64,000 nt of DNA from Terrabacter aerolatus. GTDB lineage: Bacteria > Actinomycetota > Actinomycetes > Actinomycetales > Dermatophilaceae. The stretch is from assembly GCF_007991735.1 (NCBI RefSeq), contig NZ_BJYX01000010.1, positions 1-64,000 on the forward strand, written 5' to 3'. Every line of letters starts with the position of its first letter. Position 1 is the stretch's first letter. Positions 34,841-43,960 of this stretch are shown one piece after another. The notes below the pieces were generated by a model, which did no database searches, was not told the DNA's origin, and was given only the letters and a program-made list of their open reading frames with translations. The position numbers were made by a program, and so were the translations under genes.

Positions 34841-36202
34841 GTGACGACCGACACCGACGGCGCCGCCCACACCTCGGCGCAGCCCGACTGGGCCGCGCCG
34901 GTCGCCCCGGGCCTGCTCGACGCGACGGTGGTCCTGCCCGGCAGCAAGTCGCTGACCAACCGCTACCTCGTCCTCGCGGCCCTCGCGACCGAGCGGTCCC
35001 GTCTGCGGGCGCCCCTCCGGTCCCGCGACACCCTCCTCATGGCGGACGCCCTGCGGTCGCTGGGCGTGGGCATCGACGACGTCGTGCCGGAAGGTGAGGC
35101 GGTGGGCGGCGAGACCGTCCCCGACTGGGTCATCACGCCACCCGAGCGGCTCACCGGTGGAGTCGGCATCGACTGCGGGCTGGCCGGCACCGTAATGCGC
35201 TTCCTCCCGGCAGTCGCCGCCCTCGCCGACGGGCCGGTCCGTCTCGACGGCGACCCGCAGGCCCGGGTGCGGCCGATGGGTCCGGTGATCGACGCGCTCC
35301 GCACCCTCGGCGTGCACGTCGACGACGACGAGGGACACCTGCCGGTGACGGTCGACGGGCGCGGCCACGTGCCCGGCGGCGCCGTGACGATGGACGCGTC
35401 GGCGTCGTCGCAGTTCATCTCGGCCCTGCTGCTGGCCGGGGCCCGGTACGACGACGGTGTCACGGTCCACCACGACGGCAAGCCCGTGCCGAGCGAGCCG
35501 CACATCCTCATGACCGTCGAGACGCTGCGCGACGCCGGCGCCATCGTCGACGACAGCGAGCCGAACACGTGGCGCGTCGAGCCCTCGGAGATCAACGCGC
35601 TCGACGTGTCGGTCGAGCCGGACCTCAGCAACGCCGGACCCTTCGTCGCGGCAGCGCTCGTGGCCGGCGGGACCGTGCGCGTCCCAGGCTGGCCGCAGCA
35701 CACGACACAGGCCGGCGACCTCCTGCGCGAGATCCTCGACACCATGGGGGCAGACGTGCGGCTCGACCGGTCGGGACTCACGGTCACCGGCAGCGGCGAG
35801 CTCGTCGGCATCGACATCGACCTGCACGACGCCGCCGAGCTGACCCCGACGGTCGCCGCGCTCGCCGCCCTCGCCTCGACCCCGAGCTGGATCCGGGGTG
35901 TCGCCCACATCCGGGGCCACGAGACAGATCGCCTCGCCGCCCTGACCGCCGAGCTCGGTGGTGTCGGCGCGCACGTCGTCGAGACTGCGGACGGCCTCCG
36001 GATCTCGCCGGCACCCTTGCGCGGCGGGCGTTTCCGCACCTATCACGACCACCGCATGGCCACTGCCGGCGCGATCATCGGCTTGCGGGTGCCTGGCGTC
36101 CACGTCGAGGACATCGACACGACGCGCAAGACCCTTCCCGACTTCGTCGGCCTGTGGCAGGGCATGCTCGACCCCTCCGGCAGCGTCGTGCTCGCGCGAT
36201 GA
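34841..36202 (+). CDS. aroA: EPSP synthase
   Basis: 453-aa 3-phosphoshikimate 1-carboxyvinyltransferase of the shikimate pathway. N-terminal [20 protein letters not shown] binds phosphate/PEP; then [44 protein letters not shown] and [17 protein letters not shown]. The start is uncertain: GTG at 34841 is preferred, with TTG at 34805 adding 12 residues. Translation runs into rsgA (ATGA overlap), a pairing common in actinobacteria. Confidence 0.95.
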   Translation: MTTDTDGAAHTSAQPDWAAPVAPGLLDATVVLPGSKSLTNRYLVLAALATERSRLRAPLRSRDTLLMADALRSLGVGIDDVVPEGEAVGGETVPDWVITPPERLTGGVGIDCGLAGTVMRFLPAVAALADGPVRLDGDPQARVRPMGPVIDALRTLGVHVDDDEGHLPVTVDGRGHVPGGAVTMDASASSQFISALLLAGARYDDGVTVHHDGKPVPSEPHILMTVETLRDAGAIVDDSEPNTWRVEPSEINALDVSVEPDLSNAGPFVAAALVAGGTVRVPGWPQHTTQAGDLLREILDTMGADVRLDRSGLTVTGSGELVGIDIDLHDAAELTPTVAALAALASTPSWIRGVAHIRGHETDRLAALTAELGGVGAHVVETADGLRISPAPLRGGRFRTYHDHRMATAGAIIGLRVPGVHVEDIDTTRKTLPDFVGLWQGMLDPSGSVVLAR

Positions 36203-37245
36203 GCTGGAGGGACCTCGACGAGGGCGACATCCGGGTCCGGCCGAGCCGCAAGGGGTCCAGGCCTCGCACCAAGGAGCGGCCGGCGCACGCCGACGCCGTC
36301 GTCGCCATGGTCATCGGGGTCGACCGCGGTCGCTACACGTGCCTGATCCCCCAGGGGGTCCTGGGCAAGAAGGAGCCCGAGCGCGTCGTCACCGCGATGA
36401 AGGCCCGCGACATCGGGCGCACCCGAGTCGTCGTGGGCGACGACGTCGCCCTCGTCGGTGACCTGGCGGGCGGGCCGGACGCGCTCGCCCGGATCGTACG
36501 CATCGAGGAGCGCCGTTCGGTGCTGCGTCGCACCGCGGACGACACCGACCCCTACGAGCGGATCATCGTGGCCAACGCCGACCAGCTCGTCATCGTCACC
36601 GCCCTGGCCGACCCCGAGCCCCGACCGCGGATGGTCGACCGGTGCCTCGTGGCGGCCTACGACGCCGACCTCGAGCCGCTCCTGGCCCTGACCAAGGCCG
36701 ATCTCGTCGACCCCGCCGACTTCCTCGCCAACTACACCCCTCTCGAGGTCCAGCACGTCGTCACGTCGTGGAAGGACGGGGACTTCTCGGGCCTCGACGA
36801 CCTGCGGGCCCGGCTCTCCGGGAAGGTCTCCGTCCTCGTCGGACACTCCGGGGTGGGCAAGAGCACTCTCGTCAACGGACTCGTGCCGGGGGCCCTGCGG
36901 GCGACAGGCATCGTCAACGACACCACCGGTCGCGGCCGACACACCTCGACCAACGCCGTGGCGCTGCGCCTGCGCGCCGCCGACGGCTCCGACGACGGCT
37001 GGGTCATCGACACGCCCGGCATCCGCTCGTTCGGACTCGCCCACATCGACGTCGACCACATCATCGACCACTTCCCCGACCTGGCCGAGGGGACGGACAA
37101 CTGCCCCCGGGGCTGCACGCACGACGAGGAGGAGTGTGCGCTCGACGCCTGGGTCGCCGACGGTCACGCCGGCCCTGCGGGCGCGTCACGGCTCGAGTCG
37201 CTCCGTCGCCTGCTCGGCAGCAGGAGCACGACCGAGGAGCACTGA
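36199..37245 (+). CDS. rsgA: Ribosome small-subunit GTPase RsgA
   Basis: 348-aa circularly permuted GTPase for 30S maturation. OB-fold N-domain; G4 LTKADL before G1 [14 protein letters not shown], then G3 [10 protein letters not shown], which is the permuted order. C-terminal zinc site [17 protein letters not shown] overlaps the aroA stop. Confidence 0.95.
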   Translation: MSWRDLDEGDIRVRPSRKGSRPRTKERPAHADAVVAMVIGVDRGRYTCLIPQGVLGKKEPERVVTAMKARDIGRTRVVVGDDVALVGDLAGGPDALARIVRIEERRSVLRRTADDTDPYERIIVANADQLVIVTALADPEPRPRMVDRCLVAAYDADLEPLLALTKADLVDPADFLANYTPLEVQHVVTSWKDGDFSGLDDLRARLSGKVSVLVGHSGVGKSTLVNGLVPGALRATGIVNDTTGRGRHTSTNAVALRLRAADGSDDGWVIDTPGIRSFGLAHIDVDHIIDHFPDLAEGTDNCPRGCTHDEEECALDAWVADGHAGPAGASRLESLRRLLGSRSTTEEH

Positions 37246-37299
37246 GCCGCAGCGGCATACGGCCCCGGTGTCGACTCCCCCGCCCGTGCCGGATGCCGC

Positions 37300-37305
37300 T
37301 AGGTT
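37300..37305 (+). promoter_or_regulatory. -10 box of hisN, leaderless
   Basis: TAGGTT, 6 nt, then GTG at 37312. No ribosome binding site. A single CGGCATAC copy (37253-37260) lies upstream. Confidence 0.55.
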
Positions 37306-37311
37306 GACCCG

Positions 37312-38103
37312 GTGACCTCCTACGACGACGACCTCCGGCTGGCCCACGTCCTGGCGGATGCCGTCGAGCGGGTGACCATGGCGCGCTTCCGCGCCGCCGA
37401 CCTCGTCGTCGAGAGCAAGCCCGACCTCACGCCCGTCACGGACGCCGACCGCGCCGCCGAGGAGCTCGTCCGGCTCCAGCTCAAACGCACCCGGCCGCGT
37501 GACGCCGTCGAGGGCGAGGAGTTCGAGGCGACGGGCCACGGCCCGCGTCGCTGGATCATCGACCCCATCGACGGCACGAAGAACTTCGTCCGCGGCGTGC
37601 CGGTGTGGGCCACCCTCATCGGCCTCGTCGTCGACAACGTGCCGGTGCTCGGACTCGTCGCGGCACCCGCGCTGCAGCGCCGCTGGTGGGCCGCCACGGG
37701 CTCGGGCGCCTGGAGCGGTCGTTCCCTGTCGTCGGCCAGGCGCATCTCCGTCTCGCAGGTGGGGCGGCTCGGCGACGCGTCGCTGTCGTACTCCTCCCTG
37801 GCCGGCTGGCGCGTCCGTGGCCGCCGCGACGACTTCCTCGACCTCATGGACGACTGCTGGCGCACCCGCGCCTACGGTGACTTCTGGTCCTACATGCTCG
37901 TCGCCGAGGGGGCTGCGGACATCGCCGCGGAGCCGGAGCTCGCCGTGCACGACATGGCGGCTCTCGTCGCCATCGTGCAGGAGGCCGGCGGCCGCTTCAC
38001 CGGCCTCGACGGCCGCGACGGCTGCTGGAGCGGCAACGCCCTGGCCACGAACGGGCTGCTGCACGACGAGGTCCTCTCGCGCATCGGGACGGCATCGGAG
38101 TGA
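37312..38103 (+). CDS. hisN: Histidinol-phosphatase, IMPase family
   Basis: 263-aa inositol-monophosphatase-fold phosphatase. Metal motifs VEGEEFEATG, WIIDPIDGTKNFVRGVP and VHDMAALVAIVQEAGG are intact. The TDADRAAEELVR N-region and IDGTKNFVRG match actinobacterial HisN, which dephosphorylates histidinol-phosphate. Other IMPase-family substrates cannot be fully ruled out. Confidence 0.88.
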   Translation: MTSYDDDLRLAHVLADAVERVTMARFRAADLVVESKPDLTPVTDADRAAEELVRLQLKRTRPRDAVEGEEFEATGHGPRRWIIDPIDGTKNFVRGVPVWATLIGLVVDNVPVLGLVAAPALQRRWWAATGSGAWSGRSLSSARRISVSQVGRLGDASLSYSSLAGWRVRGRRDDFLDLMDDCWRTRAYGDFWSYMLVAEGAADIAAEPELAVHDMAALVAIVQEAGGRFTGLDGRDGCWSGNALATNGLLHDEVLSRIGTASE

Positions 38104-38158
38104 GACCGTCGAGCATCCACGAACGGGCGAGCCACGCCGGGCTGCTGAGCCTCTCGGC

Positions 38159-38785
38159 ATGAACAGCCGTCCCGGAGACTCGCGCACCGGGGCCCGCCCG
38201 CTCGGCCCGACGACCCCGGGCGTGACCGTGCGTCCCGCGGGAGCCGACGACATCGCGACGTTGGCGAGGGTCGCAGCGGCGACGTTCGGACTTGCCTGCC
38301 CGCCGTCGATGAGCCTCGACCGGGTCGAGGCCTTCATCGCCGAGGTCCTCTCCCCCGAGCGCTTCGCCGGTTACCTGGCCGACCCGGCGCGCCACCTCCT
38401 GCTGGCCGAGGGTCCCGGGCTCGCGCTCGGCTACGCGATGCTCGTCGTCGGCGAGCCGACCGACGACGACGTCCGGGCCGCGATCCGGCTCCGGCCGACC
38501 GTCGAGCTGTCGAAGATCTACGTGCTGCCGCAGGCCCACGGCACCGGAGCCGCGTCGCTGCTCATGGCCGCCGCCCTCGAGTGGGCGCGGGGCGTGGGTG
38601 CCGTCGGCGTGTGGCTCGGGGTCAACCAGCAGAACGAGCGCGCCCAGCGCTTCTACGGCAAGAGCGGTTTCGAGCGGGTCGGCACCAAGCGCTTCCTCGT
38701 CGGCGGCGTCCACGAGGACGACTACGTCATGGAGCGTTCGCTCGGGCCGAGCGCTCCGGACCGAGGTGCCCACGGCTCGACGTGA
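38159..38785 (+). CDS. GNAT acetyltransferase
   Basis: 208-aa GCN5-type N-acetyltransferase: VTVRPAGADDIATLARVAA start, ELSKIYVLPQAHGTGAASLLM (acetyl-CoA loop) and VNQQNERAQRFYGKSGFERVG. The FxVGGVHEDDYVMER end resembles spermidine/small-molecule acetylating members. No clear ribosome binding site. Substrate unknown. Confidence 0.85.
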   Translation: MNSRPGDSRTGARPLGPTTPGVTVRPAGADDIATLARVAAATFGLACPPSMSLDRVEAFIAEVLSPERFAGYLADPARHLLLAEGPGLALGYAMLVVGEPTDDDVRAAIRLRPTVELSKIYVLPQAHGTGAASLLMAAALEWARGVGAVGVWLGVNQQNERAQRFYGKSGFERVGTKRFLVGGVHEDDYVMERSLGPSAPDRGAHGST

Positions 38786-38789
38786 CGGT

Positions 38790-38839
38790 GGTTCGAGGTG
38801 ATCCCGCACTTCGCCAGGGTGCCGACACCACCTCGAACC
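38790..38839. terminator. Bidirectional hairpin, 11-bp arms
   Basis: GGTTCGAGGTG (38790-38800) and its exact complement (38829-38839) with a 28-nt loop containing a small GCAC/GTGC stem. Lies between convergent GNAT and M16 genes. The same 11-mer appears singly at 21454. Confidence 0.6.
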
Positions 38840-38861
38840 GCGGGGGTCGTCGGATCGAGGG

Positions 38862-40250
38862 TCAGGGGTCGGTGACCACGGTGACGGCGCCGAGTCCGAG
38901 CGCCTCGACCGCCTCGAGGTGCGCAGCGGCGTCACCGACGATGACGATGGTCCAGCCCGCCCCCGGGGCGTCCACGCCGATGCCCGCGCCCTCGGCGAAG
39001 TGCGCGAAGGCCGCGGCGACCCGAGCGCGGTCGACCGTTGCGAGGTCGCGCAGGTTGGCCGTCGTGAAGGCCGTCGTCCGACCGTCGAGCGCCATGCCGA
39101 CCGCCTCGTCGGCGATGGCGTCAGCGGTGGCGTAGCGGCCGGGGGCCGTCTTGGAGATGAAGTCGACGCCCGAGCGGATCTCCTTGTCGCTGAACCCGTT
39201 TCGGCCGCCCTCCAGGATCTCGACGAGGAGGCGGAGCGACTCGGCGGTGGAGTCTGCTCGTACCGACCCGGAGGTGAGGAAGACACCACCGCGACGTCGC
39301 GGGCGGAAGCTCGACCTGATGCCGTAGGTGTAGCCCTTCTCCTCACGCAGGACGGCGTCGATGCGCGCATTCGGCGAGCCGCCGAGGACGAAGCCGAGCA
39401 CCGGGTAGGGCGCCCACCCGCCCTCGACCGACCGGTCGGGGCCGGGGGCGCCGATGACGAACTCGGTCTGCACCGACCCCGGTCGGGACACGAACACGAT
39501 GCGACCGCGGTCCGGCGCGAGGGCCGCGGCGTGCTGCAGGTGCCGCTCCCGCTGGCGCGGCCCCTTGGCCCAGCCGCCCAGCGCCGCCTCGACGAGCACC
39601 GGCACGTCGAGTCCCGAGAGGTCACCGGTGACGACGACCGTCACGCCGGAGGCGACGACGTGCTCGGCGTGGAAGGCCGCGACGTCGTCGCGGGTGATCG
39701 ACGAGACCGTCTCGCGCGTGCCACCGGTCGGGCGCGACGACCGGTCCTCGGGCGCATAGAAGGTCCGCACGAACTCGAGGCCCGCCCGGTGCGCGGCGAT
39801 CGAGCGCTCCTGCTCGATCTCGGCGATCCGGGTGCGCACCTGGCGGGCGACCTCGGACGTGGGGAAGGCCGGCTCGGTCAGGATCTGCCGCAGCAGGTCG
39901 AGCGCCGGCTCGAGGTTGCCCTTGACGACGTCGAGGTCGATCGACAGGCCGGCGTCGGCCATCCCGGCGCCGAAGCTGACCCCCTTGCGCTCGAGCAGCC
40001 GGGCGAACTCCTCGGCGGTGTGCTGCTCGGTGCCCTCGTCGAGGGTTCGGGCCATGATCGAGGCCACCCCCTCGCGGTCGCGCGGCTCGTCACGCAGCGA
40101 CACCGGCAGACCGAGCCGGACCGACACGACGTACTGGCCGGGGACGTCGTAGGTGACCAGCCGGAGGCCGTTGGGCAGGTCGTAGGTGGCACCCTCGGGG
40201 AACTCCCACGGTTCGGGGGGTGCCACGACGGGGCGGGCGACGGTGGTCAT
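38862..40250 (-). CDS. M16 peptidase subunit, non-catalytic type
   Basis: 462-aa M16-family protein without HxxEH: the position reads VASIMARTLDEGTEQHT. It keeps the M16 C-domain Arg/Tyr region (EEKGYTYGIRSSF), as in non-catalytic subunits of two-protein M16 peptidases. ATG overlaps the stop of the catalytic subunit upstream. Likely forms a heterodimer with it, by analogy with MPP-like pairs. Confidence 0.9.
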   Translation of the reverse strand: MTTVARPVVAPPEPWEFPEGATYDLPNGLRLVTYDVPGQYVVSVRLGLPVSLRDEPRDREGVASIMARTLDEGTEQHTAEEFARLLERKGVSFGAGMADAGLSIDLDVVKGNLEPALDLLRQILTEPAFPTSEVARQVRTRIAEIEQERSIAAHRAGLEFVRTFYAPEDRSSRPTGGTRETVSSITRDDVAAFHAEHVVASGVTVVVTGDLSGLDVPVLVEAALGGWAKGPRQRERHLQHAAALAPDRGRIVFVSRPGSVQTEFVIGAPGPDRSVEGGWAPYPVLGFVLGGSPNARIDAVLREEKGYTYGIRSSFRPRRRGGVFLTSGSVRADSTAESLRLLVEILEGGRNGFSDKEIRSGVDFISKTAPGRYATADAIADEAVGMALDGRTTAFTTANLRDLATVDRARVAAAFAHFAEGAGIGVDAPGAGWTIVIVGDAAAHLEAVEALGLGAVTVVTDP

Positions 40251-41653
40251 GAGGCCTCCTCCGCCTCGCGGCGGTCCGTGTCGGTCTGGTCGTCGGCGGG
40301 GGCCGGCTGCTCGGCACCGGCACCGGCACCGTCGCCGGTCTCGCCGGTCTCGCCGGTCTCGTCGGTCTCGTCGGTCTCGTCGGTCTCGTCGGCGAGGTAG
40401 CGCACGACCGCCCGCGACGCCGGGTCGAGCCAGGCCGCCGCCGCGGCTCGCGCCTGCTCGGCGGTCACCGCGCGAATGCGGTCGACGAAGGTGTTGACAT
40501 AGGCCGGGTCGCCCGTGAGCAACGCGTGGTGGCTGATGTGGTCGGCCCGCTCCTCGATGCTGGCGAGCGCGCTCAGCCACGAGCGCTCGGTGTCGGCGAT
40601 GACCGACTCGAGCTCGGCGGCATCCGGCCCCTCCTCGATGAACCGCCGGATCTCCTCGCACACGGCGGCCTCGATCTCGTCGACGTCCGCGCCCACCGAG
40701 ACGTCCACGGTGATCGTGCCGAGCCCGGACCCGTCGACGAGACCCATGGTCCAGCCACCCACGGCCACGGCCGTCTCGTCGGTGCGCACGAGGCGACGCA
40801 CGAGCCGGGAGCTGGCGAGGCCACCGAGGACGTCGACGGCGACCTGGCACGCGAGGTAGTCGGGCGTCGTGTCGACGGGGAGCCGGAAGGAGATGTAGAG
40901 GCGGTCGTTCGGCACGTCACCGACCCGGTCGAGGTGCACCGGTTCGCGAAGCGGCGGCAGCTGGGGGTGCCGCTCGCGCTCGCGCAGCTCGATCGCGGGC
41001 AGCGGGCCGAAGTACGTCTCCGCGGCGGCGAAGCCCTCCTCGGGGGTCACGTCTCCGACGAGGGTCAGGACCGTGTTGTTGGGCCCGTAGTGCGCGCGGA
41101 AGAAGGCGTGGACGTCCTCGAGCGTCGCGGCGTCGAGGTCCTCCATCGAGCCGATCGTCGGATGGTGGTAGGGGTGGCCCTCGGGGAAGACGGTCGCGTA
41201 GATGTCGATGAGCGCCGACCCGTAGGGGACGTTGTCGTAGCGCTGGCGCTTCTCCTCCTTGACGACGTCGCGCTGGTTGTCGAGGTTCTCCTGCGTCAGG
41301 GCGTCGAGCAGGTGTCCGTGCCGGTCCGCCTCGAGCCACAGCGCGAGCTCGAGCGCACCGGTCGGCACGGTCTCGAAGTAGTTCGTGCGGTCGAACCACG
41401 TCGTCGCGTTGAGCCGGGCGCCTTCGTCCATGAGCGCCGAGAAGTGCTCGCCCGACGCGACGTTGCGGCTGCCCTGGAACATCAGGTGCTCGAAGAGGTG
41501 GGCGAACCCGGTGCGACCGGGGGTCTCGTGGCGGGAGCCGACGCCGACCCAGAGGTTCACCGCGACGTTGGGCACCGTGTGGTCCTCGCTGACGATGACG
41601 CGCAGGCCGTTGGCCAGGGTGCGCTCGGCGAGCGGGTAGGAGATCGCTGTCAC
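40247..41653 (-). CDS. M16 peptidase, catalytic subunit
   Basis: 468-aa zinc peptidase: inverted zinc motif H52-L-F-E55-H56 in FAHLFEHLMFQGS and distal Glu in the LTQENLDNQRDVVKEEKR segment. GTG start at 41653. The C-terminal 40 residues are an acidic Glu-Thr-Asp repeat encoded by a 9-bp DNA repeat (40337-40391), ending in DRREAEEAS. Coupled to the non-catalytic subunit. Confidence 0.94.
   Translation of the reverse strand: MTAISYPLAERTLANGLRVIVSEDHTVPNVAVNLWVGVGSRHETPGRTGFAHLFEHLMFQGSRNVASGEHFSALMDEGARLNATTWFDRTNYFETVPTGALELALWLEADRHGHLLDALTQENLDNQRDVVKEEKRQRYDNVPYGSALIDIYATVFPEGHPYHHPTIGSMEDLDAATLEDVHAFFRAHYGPNNTVLTLVGDVTPEEGFAAAETYFGPLPAIELRERERHPQLPPLREPVHLDRVGDVPNDRLYISFRLPVDTTPDYLACQVAVDVLGGLASSRLVRRLVRTDETAVAVGGWTMGLVDGSGLGTITVDVSVGADVDEIEAAVCEEIRRFIEEGPDAAELESVIADTERSWLSALASIEERADHISHHALLTGDPAYVNTFVDRIRAVTAEQARAAAAAWLDPASRAVVRYLADETDETDETDETGETGETGDGAGAGAEQPAPADDQTDTDRREAEEAS
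40337..40391. repeat. 9-bp coding repeat in M16 gene
   Basis: About six tandem copies of GGTCTCGTC/GGTCTCGCC (plus strand), encoding an ETD/ETG repeat on the minus strand. Slippage-prone, so length may vary between strains. Confidence 0.8.
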
Positions 41654-41774
41654 GGCTCGACCCTATGCGACGCCGCCCTGCTCGTGAGTGGGCGTGATTG
41701 CACCCGATGGGTGCCGGACCGGTGGACAATGCGCTCGGCGCACCCGCCACCGACCCGTCAGGAGCCGCTCACCC

Positions 41775-42164
41775 ATGACCGACAGTCCCGTGCCCGCGGC
41801 CGCTCCCCCCGGTCGTCTGGCCCGCCTTCGGCCCTTCGCCGTCCCGCTCGTCGCGATCCTGGCGTTCCTCCTCTTCCGTGCCCTGACGGCTGACGACGGG
41901 ACCCACGGCATCCGGACCGGCGAGTGCGTCGCGGCGGTGGGCGCCGACGACTTCAGCAAGGTCGACTGCGCCGACCCGACGTCGCTGGGCCGTGTCACCT
42001 TCATCGAGACGAACGTTCCCACCGACCAGGCCTCGGCTCTCCGGCTCTGCTCCGCGCACGGGGCCCAGGGCGCCTTCACGAGCGCTGACTCCGCCGGCGG
42101 CGCGGGCACCGTCATCTGCGTGGCCGACCCGCGCCGGTCGGTGAACGATCGCCCGACGTCATGA
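41775..42164 (+). CDS. Small membrane-anchored Cys-rich protein
   Basis: 129 aa: short cytoplasmic N-terminus, one helix (FAVPLVAILAFLLFRAL), then an extracytoplasmic domain with four Cys (GECVAAV, KVDCADP, LRLCSAH, VICVAD) that could pair as two disulfides. The pattern recalls LppU/SCO3897-type domains (GDCV...C). No family assignment. Ends just before the promoter of the aminotransferase-like gene. Confidence 0.7.
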   Translation: MTDSPVPAAAPPGRLARLRPFAVPLVAILAFLLFRALTADDGTHGIRTGECVAAVGADDFSKVDCADPTSLGRVTFIETNVPTDQASALRLCSAHGAQGAFTSADSAGGAGTVICVADPRRSVNDRPTS

Positions 42165-42187
42165 CAGTCATAATCAACAGTTATCAT
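42161..42187. promoter_or_regulatory. AT-rich dyad operator candidate
   Basis: The palindrome ATGACAGTCAT (42161-42171) is followed by AATCAACAGTTATCAT, making an imperfect 27-bp dyad with ATGA/TCAT ends. It is among the AT-richest stretches in the window and lies directly upstream of the -35 at 42191. Confidence 0.5.
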
Positions 42188-42190
42188 TTC

Positions 42191-42218
42191 TTGGGATAGC
42201 ATCACATGCCGCTATGCT
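42191..42218 (+). promoter_or_regulatory. Promoter of aminotransferase-like gene, leaderless
   Basis: -35 TTGGGA (42191-42196), 16-nt spacer, -10 TATGCT (42213-42218), then 7 nt to ATG at 42226. No ribosome binding site. Confidence 0.65.
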
Positions 42219-42225
42219 GCGTTGC

Positions 42226-43938
42226 ATGGCACCCACGAGTGACGACGACCTCCTCGCCACCATCCGCGGCAGCGTCATCGGCGACGACCAGGTGATGCAC
42301 GGCCCCTACGGACCGCGCCGCGTCACGTACGCCGACTACACCGCATCGGGTCGCGGCCTGACCTTCGTCGAGGACTTCATCCGCGACGAGGTGCTCCCCC
42401 GCTACGCCAACACCCACACCGAGAGCTCGGGCACCGGTCTGCAGACGACGCGGCTGCGCGAGGACGCCCGCCGCACGATCCGCGACGCCGTCGGCGGTGA
42501 CGACGAGACCGTCGTCGTCTTCGCCGGCTCCGGGTGCACCGGGGCCATCGACAAGCTCGTCGGCATCCTCGGTCTGCGCATCCCGTCGAACTTCGAGGAC
42601 CGTTGGCACGCCAGCGATCTCGTGCCCGCCGACCAACGACCCGTCGTCTTCATCGGACCCTACGAACACCACTCCAACGAGGTCATGTGGCGTGAGTGCG
42701 TCGCCGACGTCGTCGTCATCCCCCAGGACCTCGACGGGCACGTGGACATCGAGGTGCTCCGCGAGCGCCTCGTCGAGCACGCCGACCGTCCGCTCCTCAT
42801 CGGCTCGTTCTCGGCCGCGAGCAACGTCACGGGCATCGTCACCGACACCGACGCCATCTCCTCGCTGCTTCACGCGCACGGCGCCCTGGCCTTCTGGGAC
42901 TACGCCGCCGCTGCCCCGTACGTCGACATCGAGATGTACGGCCGCGGTGGACCCGGGGTCGCCGACCCCGCGGCATACAAGGACGCCGTCTTCCTCAGCC
43001 CGCACAAGTTCATCGGGGGACCGAGCACGCCCGGGGTGCTCGTCGTGCGCCGCGAGCTCATGACCAACCGGGTGCCGGACGTGCCCGGCGGCGGGACCGT
43101 CGCCTACGTCAACCCCGACGACCACGCGTACCTCGGCGACCCCGCCCACCGCGAGGAGGGCGGCACCCCCGCCATCATCGAGTCGATCCGCGCCGGCCTC
43201 GTCTTCAAGCTCAAGCAGGCGGTGGGCACGCCGACGATCCGGGCCCGCGAGGACCACTTCCTCCAGCGGGCCGTCGCGGCGTGGCGCGAGGAACCGACGA
43301 TCGAGATCCTCGGCAACCTCGACGCCGAGCGGCTCTCGATCGTCTCGTTCGTCGTCCACGCCCAGGGCGAGCGCTACCTGCACCACAACTTCGTCGTCGC
43401 GGTGCTCAACGACCTCTTCGGCATCCAGGCCCGAGGCGGCTGCTCGTGCGCCGGACCCTACGGCCACCACCTGCTCGGCATCGACCTCGAGCGCTCGCAC
43501 GAGTTCGAGCGCGAGATCGGTCGGGGGTGCGAGGGCATCAAACCGGGTTGGGTGCGCGTCAACTTCAACTACTTCATCTCCGACGTCGTCGCCGACTACG
43601 TCATCGAGGCGGTGCGCCTCGTCGCGCGCGACGGGTGGCGTCTGCTCGGTGACTACGTCTTCGAGCCGGCCACCGGCCTCTGGAGACATCACGACGGTCC
43701 GGTCGAACCGCCCTTGCGGCTGCACCAGGTCGGCTTCGAGCAGGGCCACCTGACGTACCCGGCCCAGCACGAACGGCTCGGCGAGGACGCGCTCGCCGAC
43801 CACCTGGCGGACGCGCGAGCCGTCCTCGCCGCCGCGACGCCGCAGCGGTGCGACGAGGCCCACGTCAACGTCGACTTCGACCACCTCAGGTGGTTCGAGC
43901 TGCCCGTCCGCAGCCTCGCCCTCGGTCCGTCGGACTGA
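42226..43938 (+). CDS. Class V aminotransferase / cysteine desulfurase-like protein
   Basis: 570-aa PLP fold-type I protein, longer than usual cysteine desulfurases (about 400 aa). PLP Lys261 in FLSPHKFIGGPSTPG; pyridine-binding Asp in AFWDYAAAAPYVD; GSGCTGAIDKL binds phosphate. At the position of the desulfurase Cys loop it has ARGGCSCAGPYGHHLLG, a Cys-Ser-Cys motif. The final 90 residues are an extra domain. The leaderless ATG at 42226 is preferred; an ATG at 42214 is in frame. A Cys-, selenocysteine- or other sulfur-amino-acid lyase is plausible but unproven. A dyad sits at its promoter. Confidence 0.8.
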   Translation: MAPTSDDDLLATIRGSVIGDDQVMHGPYGPRRVTYADYTASGRGLTFVEDFIRDEVLPRYANTHTESSGTGLQTTRLREDARRTIRDAVGGDDETVVVFAGSGCTGAIDKLVGILGLRIPSNFEDRWHASDLVPADQRPVVFIGPYEHHSNEVMWRECVADVVVIPQDLDGHVDIEVLRERLVEHADRPLLIGSFSAASNVTGIVTDTDAISSLLHAHGALAFWDYAAAAPYVDIEMYGRGGPGVADPAAYKDAVFLSPHKFIGGPSTPGVLVVRRELMTNRVPDVPGGGTVAYVNPDDHAYLGDPAHREEGGTPAIIESIRAGLVFKLKQAVGTPTIRAREDHFLQRAVAAWREEPTIEILGNLDAERLSIVSFVVHAQGERYLHHNFVVAVLNDLFGIQARGGCSCAGPYGHHLLGIDLERSHEFEREIGRGCEGIKPGWVRVNFNYFISDVVADYVIEAVRLVARDGWRLLGDYVFEPATGLWRHHDGPVEPPLRLHQVGFEQGHLTYPAQHERLGEDALADHLADARAVLAAATPQRCDEAHVNVDFDHLRWFELPVRSLALGPSD

Positions 43939-43960
43939 GGGCGAGGCTGCGGCCCCGGGC

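Noticed and set aside
21454-38839. GGTTCGAGG words at 21454, 31104, 38790 and 38831 as a dispersed repeat family
   Set aside because: Only four occurrences, two of them arms of one hairpin; too few to separate from chance.
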